Shown: in pieces, positions 53,026 to 62,454 of the stretch
Layout: each line of letters starts with the position of its first letter
How positions within the stretch are numbered: the stretch's first letter is position 1
Assembly: GCA_905339215.1 (NCBI GenBank)
Contig: CAJPFN010000012.1
Coordinates: 1 to 64,000, forward strand
DNA length: 64,000 nucleotides
Source of the DNA: Rhizobiaceae bacterium
Lineage (GTDB): Bacteria > Pseudomonadota > Alphaproteobacteria > Rhizobiales > Rhizobiaceae
Direction of reading: 5' to 3'
Translations under genes and position numbers: made by a program
Notes under the pieces: model-generated
Told to the model about the DNA's origin: nothing
What the model saw: the letters and a program-made list of their open reading frames with translations, nothing else
The model's database searches: none

Positions 53026-56000
53026 CTACGCAAGCCGCGCTTCGGGTTCCGCCAGCAAGCGACGCGCAGCCGCATTGTGCCGCGGAGGCTCGGCCCTCAC
53101 ACCATCCTTCGACGCGCCGACCAACTCGACCACTGTACATGGCAACCCTGCCGCATCGAACTTTCGAGCGATAAACTCGCCTTCGTCGCGCTTATGGCTT
53201 GACATAATCAGCTGATAGCCTTCGAGCTCGACGAGGTTTCGCATCACATCGACAAAGGCCGCAGCATGAATGATGTCGTTATGCTGCAGTGGGTCGTCGA
53301 GTAGTAAGGCGCGCCAACGCGACCAACGATAGGCGGTACTGGCGGCGCAGAGAATGCTGAATCCGTTTGCAGCCATCTGCCCCTCGCTCAGCACGAGCTG
53401 CGGCGGCAACGCGGTTTTGTACTGGGCATTTTCAATTGGATCTGCGTAGCGCAACTGCATTGCGAGCGCAGTGCGCTCGACGGTGTGTTCGGCATTGAAC
53501 TGCACTGTCTCACCCGGCGTACTCAGCAGCGCGCGGTTGAACGCGTCTATCAAGTCGTTCAGTGGCAACAGGAACTGAGTCGAGAAGCTTTCCGCCTCGG
53601 ACTTGAGGTGCTCGCCATAGGCGATCACCGCATCGCGAGTGGCGTTAGTGAGCTGCAGCGCCGCGCGCGCCGCCTGAAGTTGGCTCTGTAACTCCTGTTC
53701 GCGGATGACGGGGTTGTCCGCCGTCCCTTCCCCACCTTGTTCATCCATCAAGGCGCGCAGCGCGCGGAGTTCGTCCTGCGCCAGCCAGGCTTCGTAGCTT
53801 CGCGACAGCGCATTGGTTTCCTCAAAATGCGCGGAAAGTGCCGTCGCACGATCGCTTAGTGCGGCTGCCCGGTCGTCGACCGCTTGCGACGAGGGATCAC
53901 CGATCATGCCGGCCCGCTGCCACGCCATGACTGCCGCCGAGCGTGCGGCCTCGGCATCCTGGATCGCCGCGGCAACACGGTCGCGCTCGGCCTCGGCTGC
54001 GGCCAGTCGTTCGCGTGCCGCCGTTTCCGCATTCGTGGCCGCTGCGCGCTTCAGGATCAGATCCTCCAGACTAGCGCGCGCTGCCTCGAGCAGCTTACCC
54101 TGCGCCTCCACGGCGGCATCGGCGGCGTCAACGCTCCACGGCTTGGCGAGCGAGACTAGCCTGTCCTCGATCGCACGCAACGCCGTCTCGCATCGCGAGC
54201 GGCGCTGCGTTGCAGCCGCAAGGCGATCATCGAGCGACGCCAACGTTGCTGCCAACGCGTCGACGCGCGCCTGGGCTGTATTGACGTCGGTAGGACTGCC
54301 ACCCGCATCACGGATATGCGCTGCACGCGCTCGCGCTGTCTCTGCCAGCCGGTCTGCAATCAGCGATCCAAAATCGCTATCGGCGCTCACGCCGAGCCCT
54401 TCGGCGATGGCCCCACGCTCGGCCGCGGCCACGGCTTCTGCTGCTTCGGCGGCGGTCGCCGCTTCAACCCCCGCGGAAATCGCAGCCTGCGCTTCAGCGA
54501 GAGCCTGGGCTGCCGCCGTTGCACGATCGCGGAGCGTGTCAAGCGCTCGCACCTCCTCTGCAAGCTGCACATCCTGGGCAGCGAGCGCGTTGCGCGCTCG
54601 CGTTTGGAGTTCACCGGGCGCGAAACTGCTCGCACAGACTGGGCAAGTGGTGTCGTCGTGTCCAATATGCGCCGCGAGACTAGACAGCAATTCCGCAAGC
54701 TGCGACGCATCGCGCCTCCGCGCCGCCAACCTGGTTTCGGCCGCGACTTGGGTTTTGCGTGCGTCTTCGGCAGCGCGCTCAAGTTCCGGTAACTGGCCGC
54801 GCGCGCTATCGGCTGCGGCGGCGGCCGCGATGACGGCGTTGCGCTGATTGAGCGCTGCAATCTCCTGCGCCTGCAAGGCCGCGACACGCGCGGACCAGAG
54901 CTGGATTGTTGCCTGCTCGTTGTCTAGCCGGCTGAGGGTCGCTTGCGCCTCCTGTGCGCGGGTGAGGACGCCCTGTGCGGTTGTGTAGTCCTGGTGGCAG
55001 GTGTCGCGCTCCACTTTAAGCGCCGTTTCAGTCGCTTGCGCCTTCTGGCGCTCGGCGTCGAGGACCGCGAACTCTGTGATTGCCGTGCGGACACGAACGC
55101 GCTCGTCATGATCGGATGCAGCGCGGGCAACGACCTGGGTCTGCGCCGCCGCAGCCTGTTCCGCCTGGCTCGCCGCGAGCATCGCCTCGCTCAGCTGCCC
55201 GGTTGCGGTCGCGACGGCCGTATTGGCAGCCGACCTGCGTGCACCATCGAGGTCAGTCAGCGCAGATGCTTCTCCGTACCGAGTGCAGATAACGTAAAGA
55301 CTTTCGAGCGCGGCGCGACTCTGAGCGACCTGTCGCTGCTCCGCTTCGATTGCCTGGCGGACACGCGACAATCGATCGGGAAAGCCTTGAGGCACCTGGT
55401 AGCTGGGAGGCAGTACGCGTTCGATATTGGCGAGCCGCGTATCTAACTTGGCCTCGGACTCTGCTCCAGCCGCAGTGCCGCGCGACTGGAGCTCGGCCAG
55501 CCTAGCGGCATGTCCCTGCCATTCCTCGAGCGCCCGCGCTGCAACTTTGACCGCAGCCTCTTCCTGCTCGGCACGCCGTCGGAAAGCATTTGTCGTCGCA
55601 CGACCACGCAAAGCGGTCCGGATCGATTCGAGCCGGTCGATGCCGCTGGGCCCTTTGAGAGCCTGCCACTGATCGGCTTGGTCGCGGCTGGTGAAGCGCT
55701 GCTGCGAAGCCTGCCCCAGGAAATGGGTGAAGCCGAGATAGGCAGCGATGTCCTTGATCTCTGTCCAATTGGGATCTTTGAGCAACCCGAGCAGGGCGCG
55801 GGCAGCGGGCTTTTCGCGCAGCGTCCGGATTAGCGGCTCGCCCTCCGAGAACGTCAGGCTAACCCGGTGTGTCCCCGGCTTGGCGTCGCGACGGGTGAGG
55901 TAATCGCTCTCGCTTAGTCGGCCGACATAATCCTGGAAGCGACGGATCCTACCTGTCAGGCACCATTCGATCCCGTCGAAGAAACTGCTCTTGCCCAGGC

Positions 56001-56112
56001 CGTTAGTGCCCACGAGCAGAGTAAGGCCCGGCCCCGGCGGCACCGGTAGACTGAATTCGCCAAACGTCCGGAAGTCGTGAAGATGAACCTCACGAAGAAA
56101 GGTTTCGCTCAT
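53026..56112 (-). CDS. lmuB: Rad50/SMC-like ABC ATPase, ABC-three-component (Lamassu LmuB-type) ATPase
   Basis: 1028 residues. Walker A GTNGLGKSSFFDGI lies at 35-48 and the QRFTSRDQADQW region follows. Two long Ala-, Glu- and Arg-rich coiled coils (about 175-480 and 500-830) flank a zinc-hook-like CPVC at about 490-493. The C-terminal ATPase half has the signature LSEGQMAANG, Walker B LLLDDPLQHND and switch His in IMSSHKRDEGE. This is the SMC/Rad50-type protein of ABC-3C and Lamassu systems, thought to sense unusual DNA ends and release an effector. The start ATG 56112 overlaps the stop of the middle-component gene as ATGA; an upstream extension is not needed. Confidence 0.85.
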   Translation of the reverse strand: MSETFLREVHLHDFRTFGEFSLPVPPGPGLTLLVGTNGLGKSSFFDGIEWCLTGRIRRFQDYVGRLSESDYLTRRDAKPGTHRVSLTFSEGEPLIRTLREKPAARALLGLLKDPNWTEIKDIAAYLGFTHFLGQASQQRFTSRDQADQWQALKGPSGIDRLESIRTALRGRATTNAFRRRAEQEEAAVKVAARALEEWQGHAARLAELQSRGTAAGAESEAKLDTRLANIERVLPPSYQVPQGFPDRLSRVRQAIEAEQRQVAQSRAALESLYVICTRYGEASALTDLDGARRSAANTAVATATGQLSEAMLAASQAEQAAAAQTQVVARAASDHDERVRVRTAITEFAVLDAERQKAQATETALKVERDTCHQDYTTAQGVLTRAQEAQATLSRLDNEQATIQLWSARVAALQAQEIAALNQRNAVIAAAAAADSARGQLPELERAAEDARKTQVAAETRLAARRRDASQLAELLSSLAAHIGHDDTTCPVCASSFAPGELQTRARNALAAQDVQLAEEVRALDTLRDRATAAAQALAEAQAAISAGVEAATAAEAAEAVAAAERGAIAEGLGVSADSDFGSLIADRLAETARARAAHIRDAGGSPTDVNTAQARVDALAATLASLDDRLAAATQRRSRCETALRAIEDRLVSLAKPWSVDAADAAVEAQGKLLEAARASLEDLILKRAAATNAETAARERLAAAEAERDRVAAAIQDAEAARSAAVMAWQRAGMIGDPSSQAVDDRAAALSDRATALSAHFEETNALSRSYEAWLAQDELRALRALMDEQGGEGTADNPVIREQELQSQLQAARAALQLTNATRDAVIAYGEHLKSEAESFSTQFLLPLNDLIDAFNRALLSTPGETVQFNAEHTVERTALAMQLRYADPIENAQYKTALPPQLVLSEGQMAANGFSILCAASTAYRWSRWRALLLDDPLQHNDIIHAAAFVDVMRNLVELEGYQLIMSSHKRDEGEFIARKFDAAGLPCTVVELVGASKDGVRAEPPRHNAAARRLLAEPEARLA

Positions 56113-56810
56113 CGTGCGCTCCGCCGCTGCCACGCGACCACCAATTTCTCGACCAAGAGATCGGGATCGATGTCGGGTTCGCTCGCCAGACGGACCCACT
56201 CGCCTGCTGTGTCGCGCGGGATGTCGCCGTACGTCGCCGCGCGACTCACATTATCGAGCGGCGCCATAGAAAAGATGGCATCGGTCAACCACGGTCGCGC
56301 AAGGAAGCTTCGCTTCACGAAATCGCCGAAGCTTTGCTCGTCAGCGCGCGCATCGAGAGGGCGTAGCCAGACGAGCTTGCGCGCCACACGCTCGTCGCGC
56401 TCAGCGATAAGCGCCAGTGCGCGCCAGCGGTCGACGCCCTCGCTGCCGCGCGGGCCAAGCAGTATGGCGTGCAGGTCGAGCGCCGCCGGTGGGCTAAGAT
56501 AGGACCGGGCAACCACGCATTGGTTACGCACTCGCCGGACGACGTCGCTCATACCCTCCTCATCAGGTGCTTCGGGCAGCAGCGTCAGTAGCACGGCATA
56601 GCGGCCGATCTGCAACCCACGGACGTGATTTGGCAGATCCCGGGGCTCAAGCCGGGCCGAAGGCGTGTCGCTCCCGCCGGCAAAGATCCTACCGGCGTAG
56701 TTGGCCTTGGATTCGACCGCCAGGCCGAGCTCGGCCGCGCGGCGAGTGAGTAGGCGTTCGCCTCCTTCAAGGGCTTCTTGGGCAGGCGTTGGTGACGCAA
56801 TCTCGCTCAT
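56109..56810 (-). CDS. lmuC: ABC-three-component middle component (Lamassu LmuC-type)
   Basis: 233 residues with no enzymatic motif. The central block ALDLHAILLGPRGSEG is followed by WRALALIAERDERVARKLVWL and SFLARPWL, a pattern I associate with ABC-3C middle components (usually with CRK where this has ARK). Its position between an effector-like gene and the SMC-like ATPase gene, with ATGA overlaps on both sides, strongly supports that role. In such systems the middle protein bridges ATPase and effector. Resemblance is judged by eye, so a profile search is needed to fix the subgroup. Confidence 0.7.
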   Translation of the reverse strand: MSEIASPTPAQEALEGGERLLTRRAAELGLAVESKANYAGRIFAGGSDTPSARLEPRDLPNHVRGLQIGRYAVLLTLLPEAPDEEGMSDVVRRVRNQCVVARSYLSPPAALDLHAILLGPRGSEGVDRWRALALIAERDERVARKLVWLRPLDARADEQSFGDFVKRSFLARPWLTDAIFSMAPLDNVSRAATYGDIPRDTAGEWVRLASEPDIDPDLLVEKLVVAWQRRSAR

Positions 56811-59308
56811 TGCGGTCCTCCCCCGTCCTCAATAGCAGCTTTCAATCGCGAGAAATGGTCTTCCTCGATACCGCGCAGCAAGGCGACCAGCTCGGCCGCG
56901 CTGGTTTGAGCCGCTGCGCGAAATCGCGCATCGACCGTCAGCATTAGCTTTCCATCCACACCCGGTTGGCCGAGAAGCAGTATGCCACCGCTGCTTTTGT
57001 TAAGCGAGCTGTTGGCAGCCACAATCAGCGTCGCCGGAACCGATTGCATCGGCAGCAATACGAATTCGGTGGTCCAGGCGTGACGTAGCGCGACAAGTGC
57101 CATTTCCTCGCTGTCGATCAGGGCTGCCGCGCAGGTGTGACCGGTTCGGTGAGTTCCGTTGGCGTCCCGGCCAAGATTGCCGGGATGCGCGCCGCGTGGC
57201 GCCGTGGCCTGCCAAGCGGTCGCCACGGCCAGCGCCACCGCGCATGCCCGGATCAGCGGCGTAACGAGCAAGCGCCCCGCCAGGACCGAGGCCTCGCCGG
57301 CAGCAGCCGCATCGTCCTTAGCGCAGACAGCGAGGCCGAGGAAGCGGGCCAGCAGGGCGGGTTCGGCCCGAAATCGCTGAACCCAATTCTGCCAGATCGG
57401 CTCCATCTGCTGGCGAAGATCGGTTGCGGCCACGAACGACACTGCGTGGCCGGGATCCTCGCCGTGCCGCATATAGCGTGTCAGATGGCGATCCACGGCC
57501 TCTAGCAGCCACCCATCGAGCGCCCGATTGATCGTTGCTGCGAGTTCGTCTGGCGGTATAGTCACTGGGTTGAGGATGGAAGGGTGACCGCCCAGCGCTC
57601 GTAGCGGCGGCGGGCGAAGCCCGCCGGTGTTGGGGGACTCGCTCGACAGTGCGACGAGGAAGGCGCGCCAGCGCGCCACGTCGACGAGCAAGTCGATGCG
57701 CAGCGCGTGGATTGCCAAGCGCGCGATGGCATGGGCGAGACTGGTCCCTAGCTGGTCGGGCGCGTTGATGACCGTGAGCTCGAGCAGAGATGTGTCGTCG
57801 GACCATAACGTCGCAACGTCTGCGAGCGCGACGTCTCCGCTCCACCTAGCATCGCCGCCGGTCAGCCAAAGCTTGACGCTGCGCGGCAGCGCGGCAAGCA
57901 GCGCGTTGATATGATAGCGCGGCGGCGGCAGCTCCGCCTGAGCCGCCAATCGCTTGAAATGTTCATAGGTTGCAGGGTTGAGCTTAGGCGCGATGCTGTC
58001 GGCGGGAAATGCCTGCACCCATGCAGCATGTTCGACTTCAAAGCCAGCGAGTAGGTTCGCGAATGGCTGGCGAATGGTCTCGCGCCCGGGGCCGCGCCGG
58101 GTGATCACCCAATCGGCGACTACTGTTGTTGCGCCGCAGGCAAAGCGGCGAGATCCTTGCGCGTCGCCGGGCTCGGAGGCGATCTGATGCACGTCATCGC
58201 AGACTACGTGTGTGAATGACTCTGCTCCCTGCCGCCCGCAAGCCTTGATCAGCAAATAGACCGCAAGTCGATTCAGCCGCGCCGTCTTGATCGACAATAG
58301 CTCCGGTTCCCGCGTCTGAAAAAACAGTTGGACACCGGCACGCAGCTGCTCCTGCATCTGGTCGACGAGTCCGAGAGCTTCGACCTGAGCACCGATGGTA
58401 ACATCATAAGCCGCGAGGAAATCGAACCCCTGCCCCATCGCCTCGGCGGCGAGGGCTTCGGTATCGATTGCCAACAACGCGTCGCGCAAAGCCTGCACGC
58501 CGGGACGCTGCGCGATGCCGCGGACGATATTGTCGTGCCGAAAGGTCGCGCTGGCGGCGGCGATCAGATCGATCAAGCCGCCATCGCCATTACCGCTCAC
58601 GAGGAACGTCGGCCGCGGGTTGCCGTCGATTTCTACGCCCGGTATCCCCGCATCGTGCCAGTAGCTGGCCGTCTCGGTTCCGGGGAGCGCGAACCGATTT
58701 TCGATCCCGAAGCCGATTGCGAGCACGACTATGTCGAACTCCTGGCTTGCGGACTCGCGGCCACCGCCAACGGCCTCACGCTCGAAGTTCACCAGGAAGC
58801 GTCCGGCTTGAGGGGTGACCGCAGTGACTTGGTGTCGCTCGCGTATCGTGAGACGGTCTGCGGTAGCCAATCGGACTTCGCCGAACTCGCGGAGCACTGC
58901 ATAGCGGACATCTCTGGCCGGCCCGGAGCGCCAGTCGAGCACTGGAAGCTCCGCCAACTCGTGATCGGCATCGGGATTGGGCCAGTCATAGATATGCGGA
59001 TCAAGACGGCGCCGCTGCGAATCGCCTTGCAGCGGCAGAAGGCGCTGCGCCTTTTCAAACAGGTGGACATCGGTCCCACCTTGCAGGGCTAGCCCGGCAG
59101 CGAGCGTAATGCCGGCGGCCCCGCCTCCGACTACCGCGACGCGGGCATTCGCCGGCAGCAAATGTTCGTGCCACAGCGCGTGGGCCAGCTCGAGCGCGCG
59201 GACCTGCTGCGAGTAGAAGGTAATGCGCGTGTCATAGAATCCGAGCACATAGACGCCTGGACGGGCCACTATACGCGTGCCGGCAATAATGTCTGCAGGG
59301 TTTAGCAC
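56807..59308 (-). CDS. lmuA: FAD/NAD(P)-binding putative effector (Lamassu FMO-type LmuA)
   Basis: 833 residues. The N-terminus has a Rossmann motif VAVVGGGAAGITLAAGLAL (57-75) and an acidic strand end VHLFEKA, then LDPHIYDWPNPDADHELAELP, seen in FMO-like flavoproteins. A second nucleotide-fold landmark is DIVVLAIGFG (about 190). The rest, about 400 residues, has no motif I can name. Its start ATG 59308 begins an operon with the middle component and ATPase genes (ATGA overlap). Lamassu variants with an FMO effector are known, and this protein takes the effector position. Its chemistry, perhaps NAD(P) depletion or oxidation of a small molecule, is inferred. Confidence 0.75.
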   Translation of the reverse strand: MLNPADIIAGTRIVARPGVYVLGFYDTRITFYSQQVRALELAHALWHEHLLPANARVAVVGGGAAGITLAAGLALQGGTDVHLFEKAQRLLPLQGDSQRRRLDPHIYDWPNPDADHELAELPVLDWRSGPARDVRYAVLREFGEVRLATADRLTIRERHQVTAVTPQAGRFLVNFEREAVGGGRESASQEFDIVVLAIGFGIENRFALPGTETASYWHDAGIPGVEIDGNPRPTFLVSGNGDGGLIDLIAAASATFRHDNIVRGIAQRPGVQALRDALLAIDTEALAAEAMGQGFDFLAAYDVTIGAQVEALGLVDQMQEQLRAGVQLFFQTREPELLSIKTARLNRLAVYLLIKACGRQGAESFTHVVCDDVHQIASEPGDAQGSRRFACGATTVVADWVITRRGPGRETIRQPFANLLAGFEVEHAAWVQAFPADSIAPKLNPATYEHFKRLAAQAELPPPRYHINALLAALPRSVKLWLTGGDARWSGDVALADVATLWSDDTSLLELTVINAPDQLGTSLAHAIARLAIHALRIDLLVDVARWRAFLVALSSESPNTGGLRPPPLRALGGHPSILNPVTIPPDELAATINRALDGWLLEAVDRHLTRYMRHGEDPGHAVSFVAATDLRQQMEPIWQNWVQRFRAEPALLARFLGLAVCAKDDAAAAGEASVLAGRLLVTPLIRACAVALAVATAWQATAPRGAHPGNLGRDANGTHRTGHTCAAALIDSEEMALVALRHAWTTEFVLLPMQSVPATLIVAANSSLNKSSGGILLLGQPGVDGKLMLTVDARFRAAAQTSAAELVALLRGIEEDHFSRLKAAIEDGGGPQ

Positions 59309-59820
59309 GCTGCGAACCTGGCCTGGCTAGCGTCATCAAGTGGACGCCGGGCGCCGACGCTCACTCTGGCGCCGAGAGCAATGCTGTTCGACGCCATATC
59401 GATGGTCGATCTCATCGGCGCAGACCTTATATGCGCCACATCGGTACTTGGCGCTGTCGTGCGACAGCAGATCTGGTACATTCCCCTCGCCATAAAGACC
59501 TCCCCGCGTGGCCTGTTTACCATAGGGTTGATCGCGCGCAACGATCTGGATTGCCCGCATCGAAAGACCCTATGGTACCGCGCGGCATCCGCCCGCAGCT
59601 GGATCAGCGCTGACGCCGGACAGGGTCAGGAACGCGAGTTGAAGCGCCGTCCCATCAGAGTTACAGCTTGACCTACAAGCGCGAGCATTCGTGGCCGACA
59701 CCCTCGCCGCAGCCGCGATGAAGCTGAGGGCATGCCGCCGGAGCGCCAAGATCAAATCCCACATCGTCGATGCGGTGTGAAAGGGCCGCGCGAATCAGCG
59801 CGGCGGGGCCGGATCGGCAG
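59309..59820. other. Stretch upstream of the Lamassu-like operon, no recognisable gene
   Basis: Short open frames on both strands (up to about 95 codons) show no resemblance to known families. It must hold the promoter of the operon at 59308. The composition is close to that of the flanks. Nothing else could be supported. Confidence 0.45.
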
Positions 59821-59824
59821 GGAC

Positions 59825-60120
59825 GCACTTTTTTCCAGTCAACCGTCCTTACCGACATCTCCAGTGCAATGACGGTTGGCGCAGAAGGAGAAATTCGGGC
59901 CGTTGGTTCCGGTCATCCGATTCGAGGATGCATATCAGGTTATGCGTGAAACCAATGACACCATCTACGGGCTCGGCACCCATTTTATGGTTCCAAGCTG
60001 AAGCGAGTCTGGCGTCTAGCCGAACCCCTGGAGTATGGCATGGTCGGCATCAACACCGAACGCATAGCCGCAGCGCAGCATGCCTCGCGAATGAGGCTGA
60101 ATTTCGCGTCGAGCTTATAG
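59825..60120 (+). pseudogene. Aldehyde dehydrogenase C-terminal remnant (succinate-semialdehyde DH type)
   Basis: Successive frames read FFQSTVLTDISSAMTV, then VIRFEDAYQVMRETNDTIYGLG, then RVWRLAEPLEYGMVGINT, the usual order at the C-terminal third of GabD-like aldehyde dehydrogenases. At least two frameshifts interrupt it and the final substrate-loop segment is unrecognisable. It lies between the Lamassu-like operon and the metallophosphoesterase gene, so it is probably part of the older sequence into which defence genes were inserted. Confidence 0.75.
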
Positions 60121-60214
60121 CCAGCCTCGTAGGCGAAGACACAGAATCCTACTGCCCTCGGCTATCTGTAGAAATCGCGACCGCGATGGCGTGCCGGCAA
60201 CCAAATTTGCCAGA

Positions 60215-62383
60215 CTACGCAAGTTTTAGCCGCTGCTGTGTCAACGAGCGCAACTCTGAAACCGCCTCTAATGCACTGGGCGCCCAGCGATCGAACTCGG
60301 CCTTGGTGCGCGGGCCATCTTCAAAGCCCTCGTTGTCGCGGGCTAGGCGCCGTAGAACGCGACTGAAGCTCTTGAGGGATGATGCTTCCTCTTCATCGAC
60401 GACCTCCAGATATGACGCCAGGAGCTTGAGTCCCTCGATGGCGATCGGGAGGCCGTCAGGATTGTATTCGGTCGCGGCCGATTCAAGATCGGCTAGCGCC
60501 CGTTCCCATCCGCGCACTGCATCTCGCTGCGCTCCCTCGCGCACGCTTCCATGCACCAATGCGTTCGCCAGCAAATGAAGACGCTCAGGAGCTTGGTCCA
60601 GCCATCGATCGATAATCGGCATCGCAACCTGCGTCGGCGAGCGTGAGTGCGTCCGCGCGTCCGCGGCAATGGTCGTGATGCGACCCGGCAGAAACCCGAG
60701 GGCTTCGCAGATCTCCCACTGGAGATGGCGCATCTCGGCGATGTTGATCGGCCACCATCGGGCAAACTCCTGCGCACGATAGAACGCGATCACATCGACC
60801 GCGCGCTGCGCTCCGCCAAGCTCCCGGCGCTTGAATTCCACCAAACAGAACGATGCAAACTCCTCGTCCACGCCATCGGGCGTGAAATCTCGAAAGGGAT
60901 CTACCAAAACCGCGAGCGCACGCGTGCTCGCCTTCGTCTTCAGCAGCTTGATCACTCGGTCAATCTGGTTGATTTTGCCACCATAGCGGCGGAGCCGAGT
61001 TCCGTGCACGAACGGCATTCTGTGCTCGAGGCCGGATCGCTCAAGCTGCCACCAGGCAACGAGTTCCTTTAGCCAGCGTCGCCGCTCGGGTTCCTCCATA
61101 GGTTCCGGCAACGGGTAATTTGTGGGAAGCGGCAATTCTCCGGCTGTGCCGGCCGGCAGGTCGAGGTGAACGATCAATGTGCCATTGGCAGCGTCATTCG
61201 CAGCCGCTTCACAAACGCGATCATAGACCTCATCAAGGTCAGTCCCCTGGATGACGATGGGCGCGCCAGGGACCACATCTGTCGACCATATCCTGCGGGT
61301 GACTGCAGGCGGATCCCGACGATCGACGCCGCCGCGCGGAACAGGCATTGGTTCTATCGTCACGGCGGGGCTGTTGGGCATTCCCTTGATGGTGATCAGA
61401 CGAACCGCGTCCATTTCCCGACCGGGCTCGAACGTAGCTCCCGAAATCACAAGCGTGCGGTGGTCCTGGTCGCCCTCCTCATCGTAGATGTGTTCGAATT
61501 GGGCGGCATGCTCGTGCTTGTGCCCGTGCACGACGACCGCAATTCCCCGATCCCGCAAGAAGCCACGAACCTGCTCCAGGTTGGATACGTCTGCGAACGG
61601 CTTCAACTCCTCCCGTAAGCTTGGCGCTCGTAGGTGGTGGTGGAGCAACGCGATCCTGAGTTGGCGCCCTGCTGCGGGCTGTGGCGTGCTTTCAACCAAA
61701 CCGCGGAGAATCTCTAGCTGCCGACCCGATACCCGAGCCATGTCATAGCGCGCCAACTCATCCAGCTGCGCACGCAGCTGCGCCTCTTTGGAGAGATCGC
61801 CAGCAGCCGCAAGCGTCGGCAGCGCAGCCCATGCGCTCGCCAACGGCTCCGGCAAAGTCCGGGTCACGTGCGACCAATTGCTGGTGTTTACGGGAAAGAC
61901 CGCCCAGAGGTGGTCGCCACTTAGGAGCCGATGCGGCCCGCCGTCGTTTGCGGAGGCGTCTACACCGTCAAGCCATGGTGTCACGCATCCCGCCTTTCGC
62001 CAAACGTCTACGAAGCCCTCGTAACGGACACCTGAACTTGGCGGGCTCGCACGCGGTACGTCATGGTTCCCCGGCACTGCCACAATGTTGGCCGACGTCA
62101 CACCCAAAGGGCCGAAGTAGCGCATGAGCAGGTCGAGCAGTATTTGATGCCCACCTGGTGTCCCCCGATCTTGCGCGTCTCCCGAGAACAAGACGCCGTT
62201 CAAGCACCGTCCGCTGCGCTCCAGCCGCTCGGCGAGGCGGCTGAGTGTCAGCTCGAGTGCGGACTCGCGCGTCCCGTGCTCGATGCCCGGAATGTTCACC
62301 TTATGATCGTCGCGCTCGAATGGCACGCCGGCCGACGCGAGATGAGGATCGGTCAAATGGAGAAATGTCGCTGAACTGAGCAT
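60215..62383 (-). CDS. Metallophosphoesterase fused to a thymidylate-synthase-like domain
   Basis: 722 residues. Residues 1-345 are a calcineurin-like phosphoesterase with all metal motifs: LTDPH (11-14), SGDAQD (67-72), PGNHD (104-108), LLHHH (246-250) and HGHKH (286-290). Residues about 435-600 read like thymidylate synthase: RRYGGKINQIDRVIKLLK, STRALAVLVDPFRDF, then QRAVDVIAFYRAQEF and WWPINIAEMRHLQWE, matching the RSxD and PxNI motifs. Where the catalytic Cys should stand, six residues before the Phe of SFCLVEF, there is Ser511; a Cys is two residues on. A helical tail follows. The first half is probably a nuclease or nucleotide phosphodiesterase and the second a nucleotide sensor or altered enzyme. 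No sequence outside these motifs is recognised. Confidence 0.8.
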   Translation of the reverse strand: MLSSATFLHLTDPHLASAGVPFERDDHKVNIPGIEHGTRESALELTLSRLAERLERSGRCLNGVLFSGDAQDRGTPGGHQILLDLLMRYFGPLGVTSANIVAVPGNHDVPRASPPSSGVRYEGFVDVWRKAGCVTPWLDGVDASANDGGPHRLLSGDHLWAVFPVNTSNWSHVTRTLPEPLASAWAALPTLAAAGDLSKEAQLRAQLDELARYDMARVSGRQLEILRGLVESTPQPAAGRQLRIALLHHHLRAPSLREELKPFADVSNLEQVRGFLRDRGIAVVVHGHKHEHAAQFEHIYDEEGDQDHRTLVISGATFEPGREMDAVRLITIKGMPNSPAVTIEPMPVPRGGVDRRDPPAVTRRIWSTDVVPGAPIVIQGTDLDEVYDRVCEAAANDAANGTLIVHLDLPAGTAGELPLPTNYPLPEPMEEPERRRWLKELVAWWQLERSGLEHRMPFVHGTRLRRYGGKINQIDRVIKLLKTKASTRALAVLVDPFRDFTPDGVDEEFASFCLVEFKRRELGGAQRAVDVIAFYRAQEFARWWPINIAEMRHLQWEICEALGFLPGRITTIAADARTHSRSPTQVAMPIIDRWLDQAPERLHLLANALVHGSVREGAQRDAVRGWERALADLESAATEYNPDGLPIAIEGLKLLASYLEVVDEEEASSLKSFSRVLRRLARDNEGFEDGPRTKAEFDRWAPSALEAVSELRSLTQQRLKLA

Positions 62384-62454
62384 AGTGGACTATCGTAGCG
62401 GGAAGCGGAGTTTTGGGACATGCTTCGGTAGTCGATCGGGAGCTACTGACGGGC

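Noticed and set aside
52644-53174. 176-codon plus-strand frame after the response regulator
   Set aside because: No domain resemblance, and its second half is antisense to the end of the SMC-like gene.
53813-54847. Plus-strand frame of 344 codons rich in Ala and Ser opposite the SMC-like ATPase
   Set aside because: This low-complexity composition arises from reading the coiled-coil coding strand backwards.
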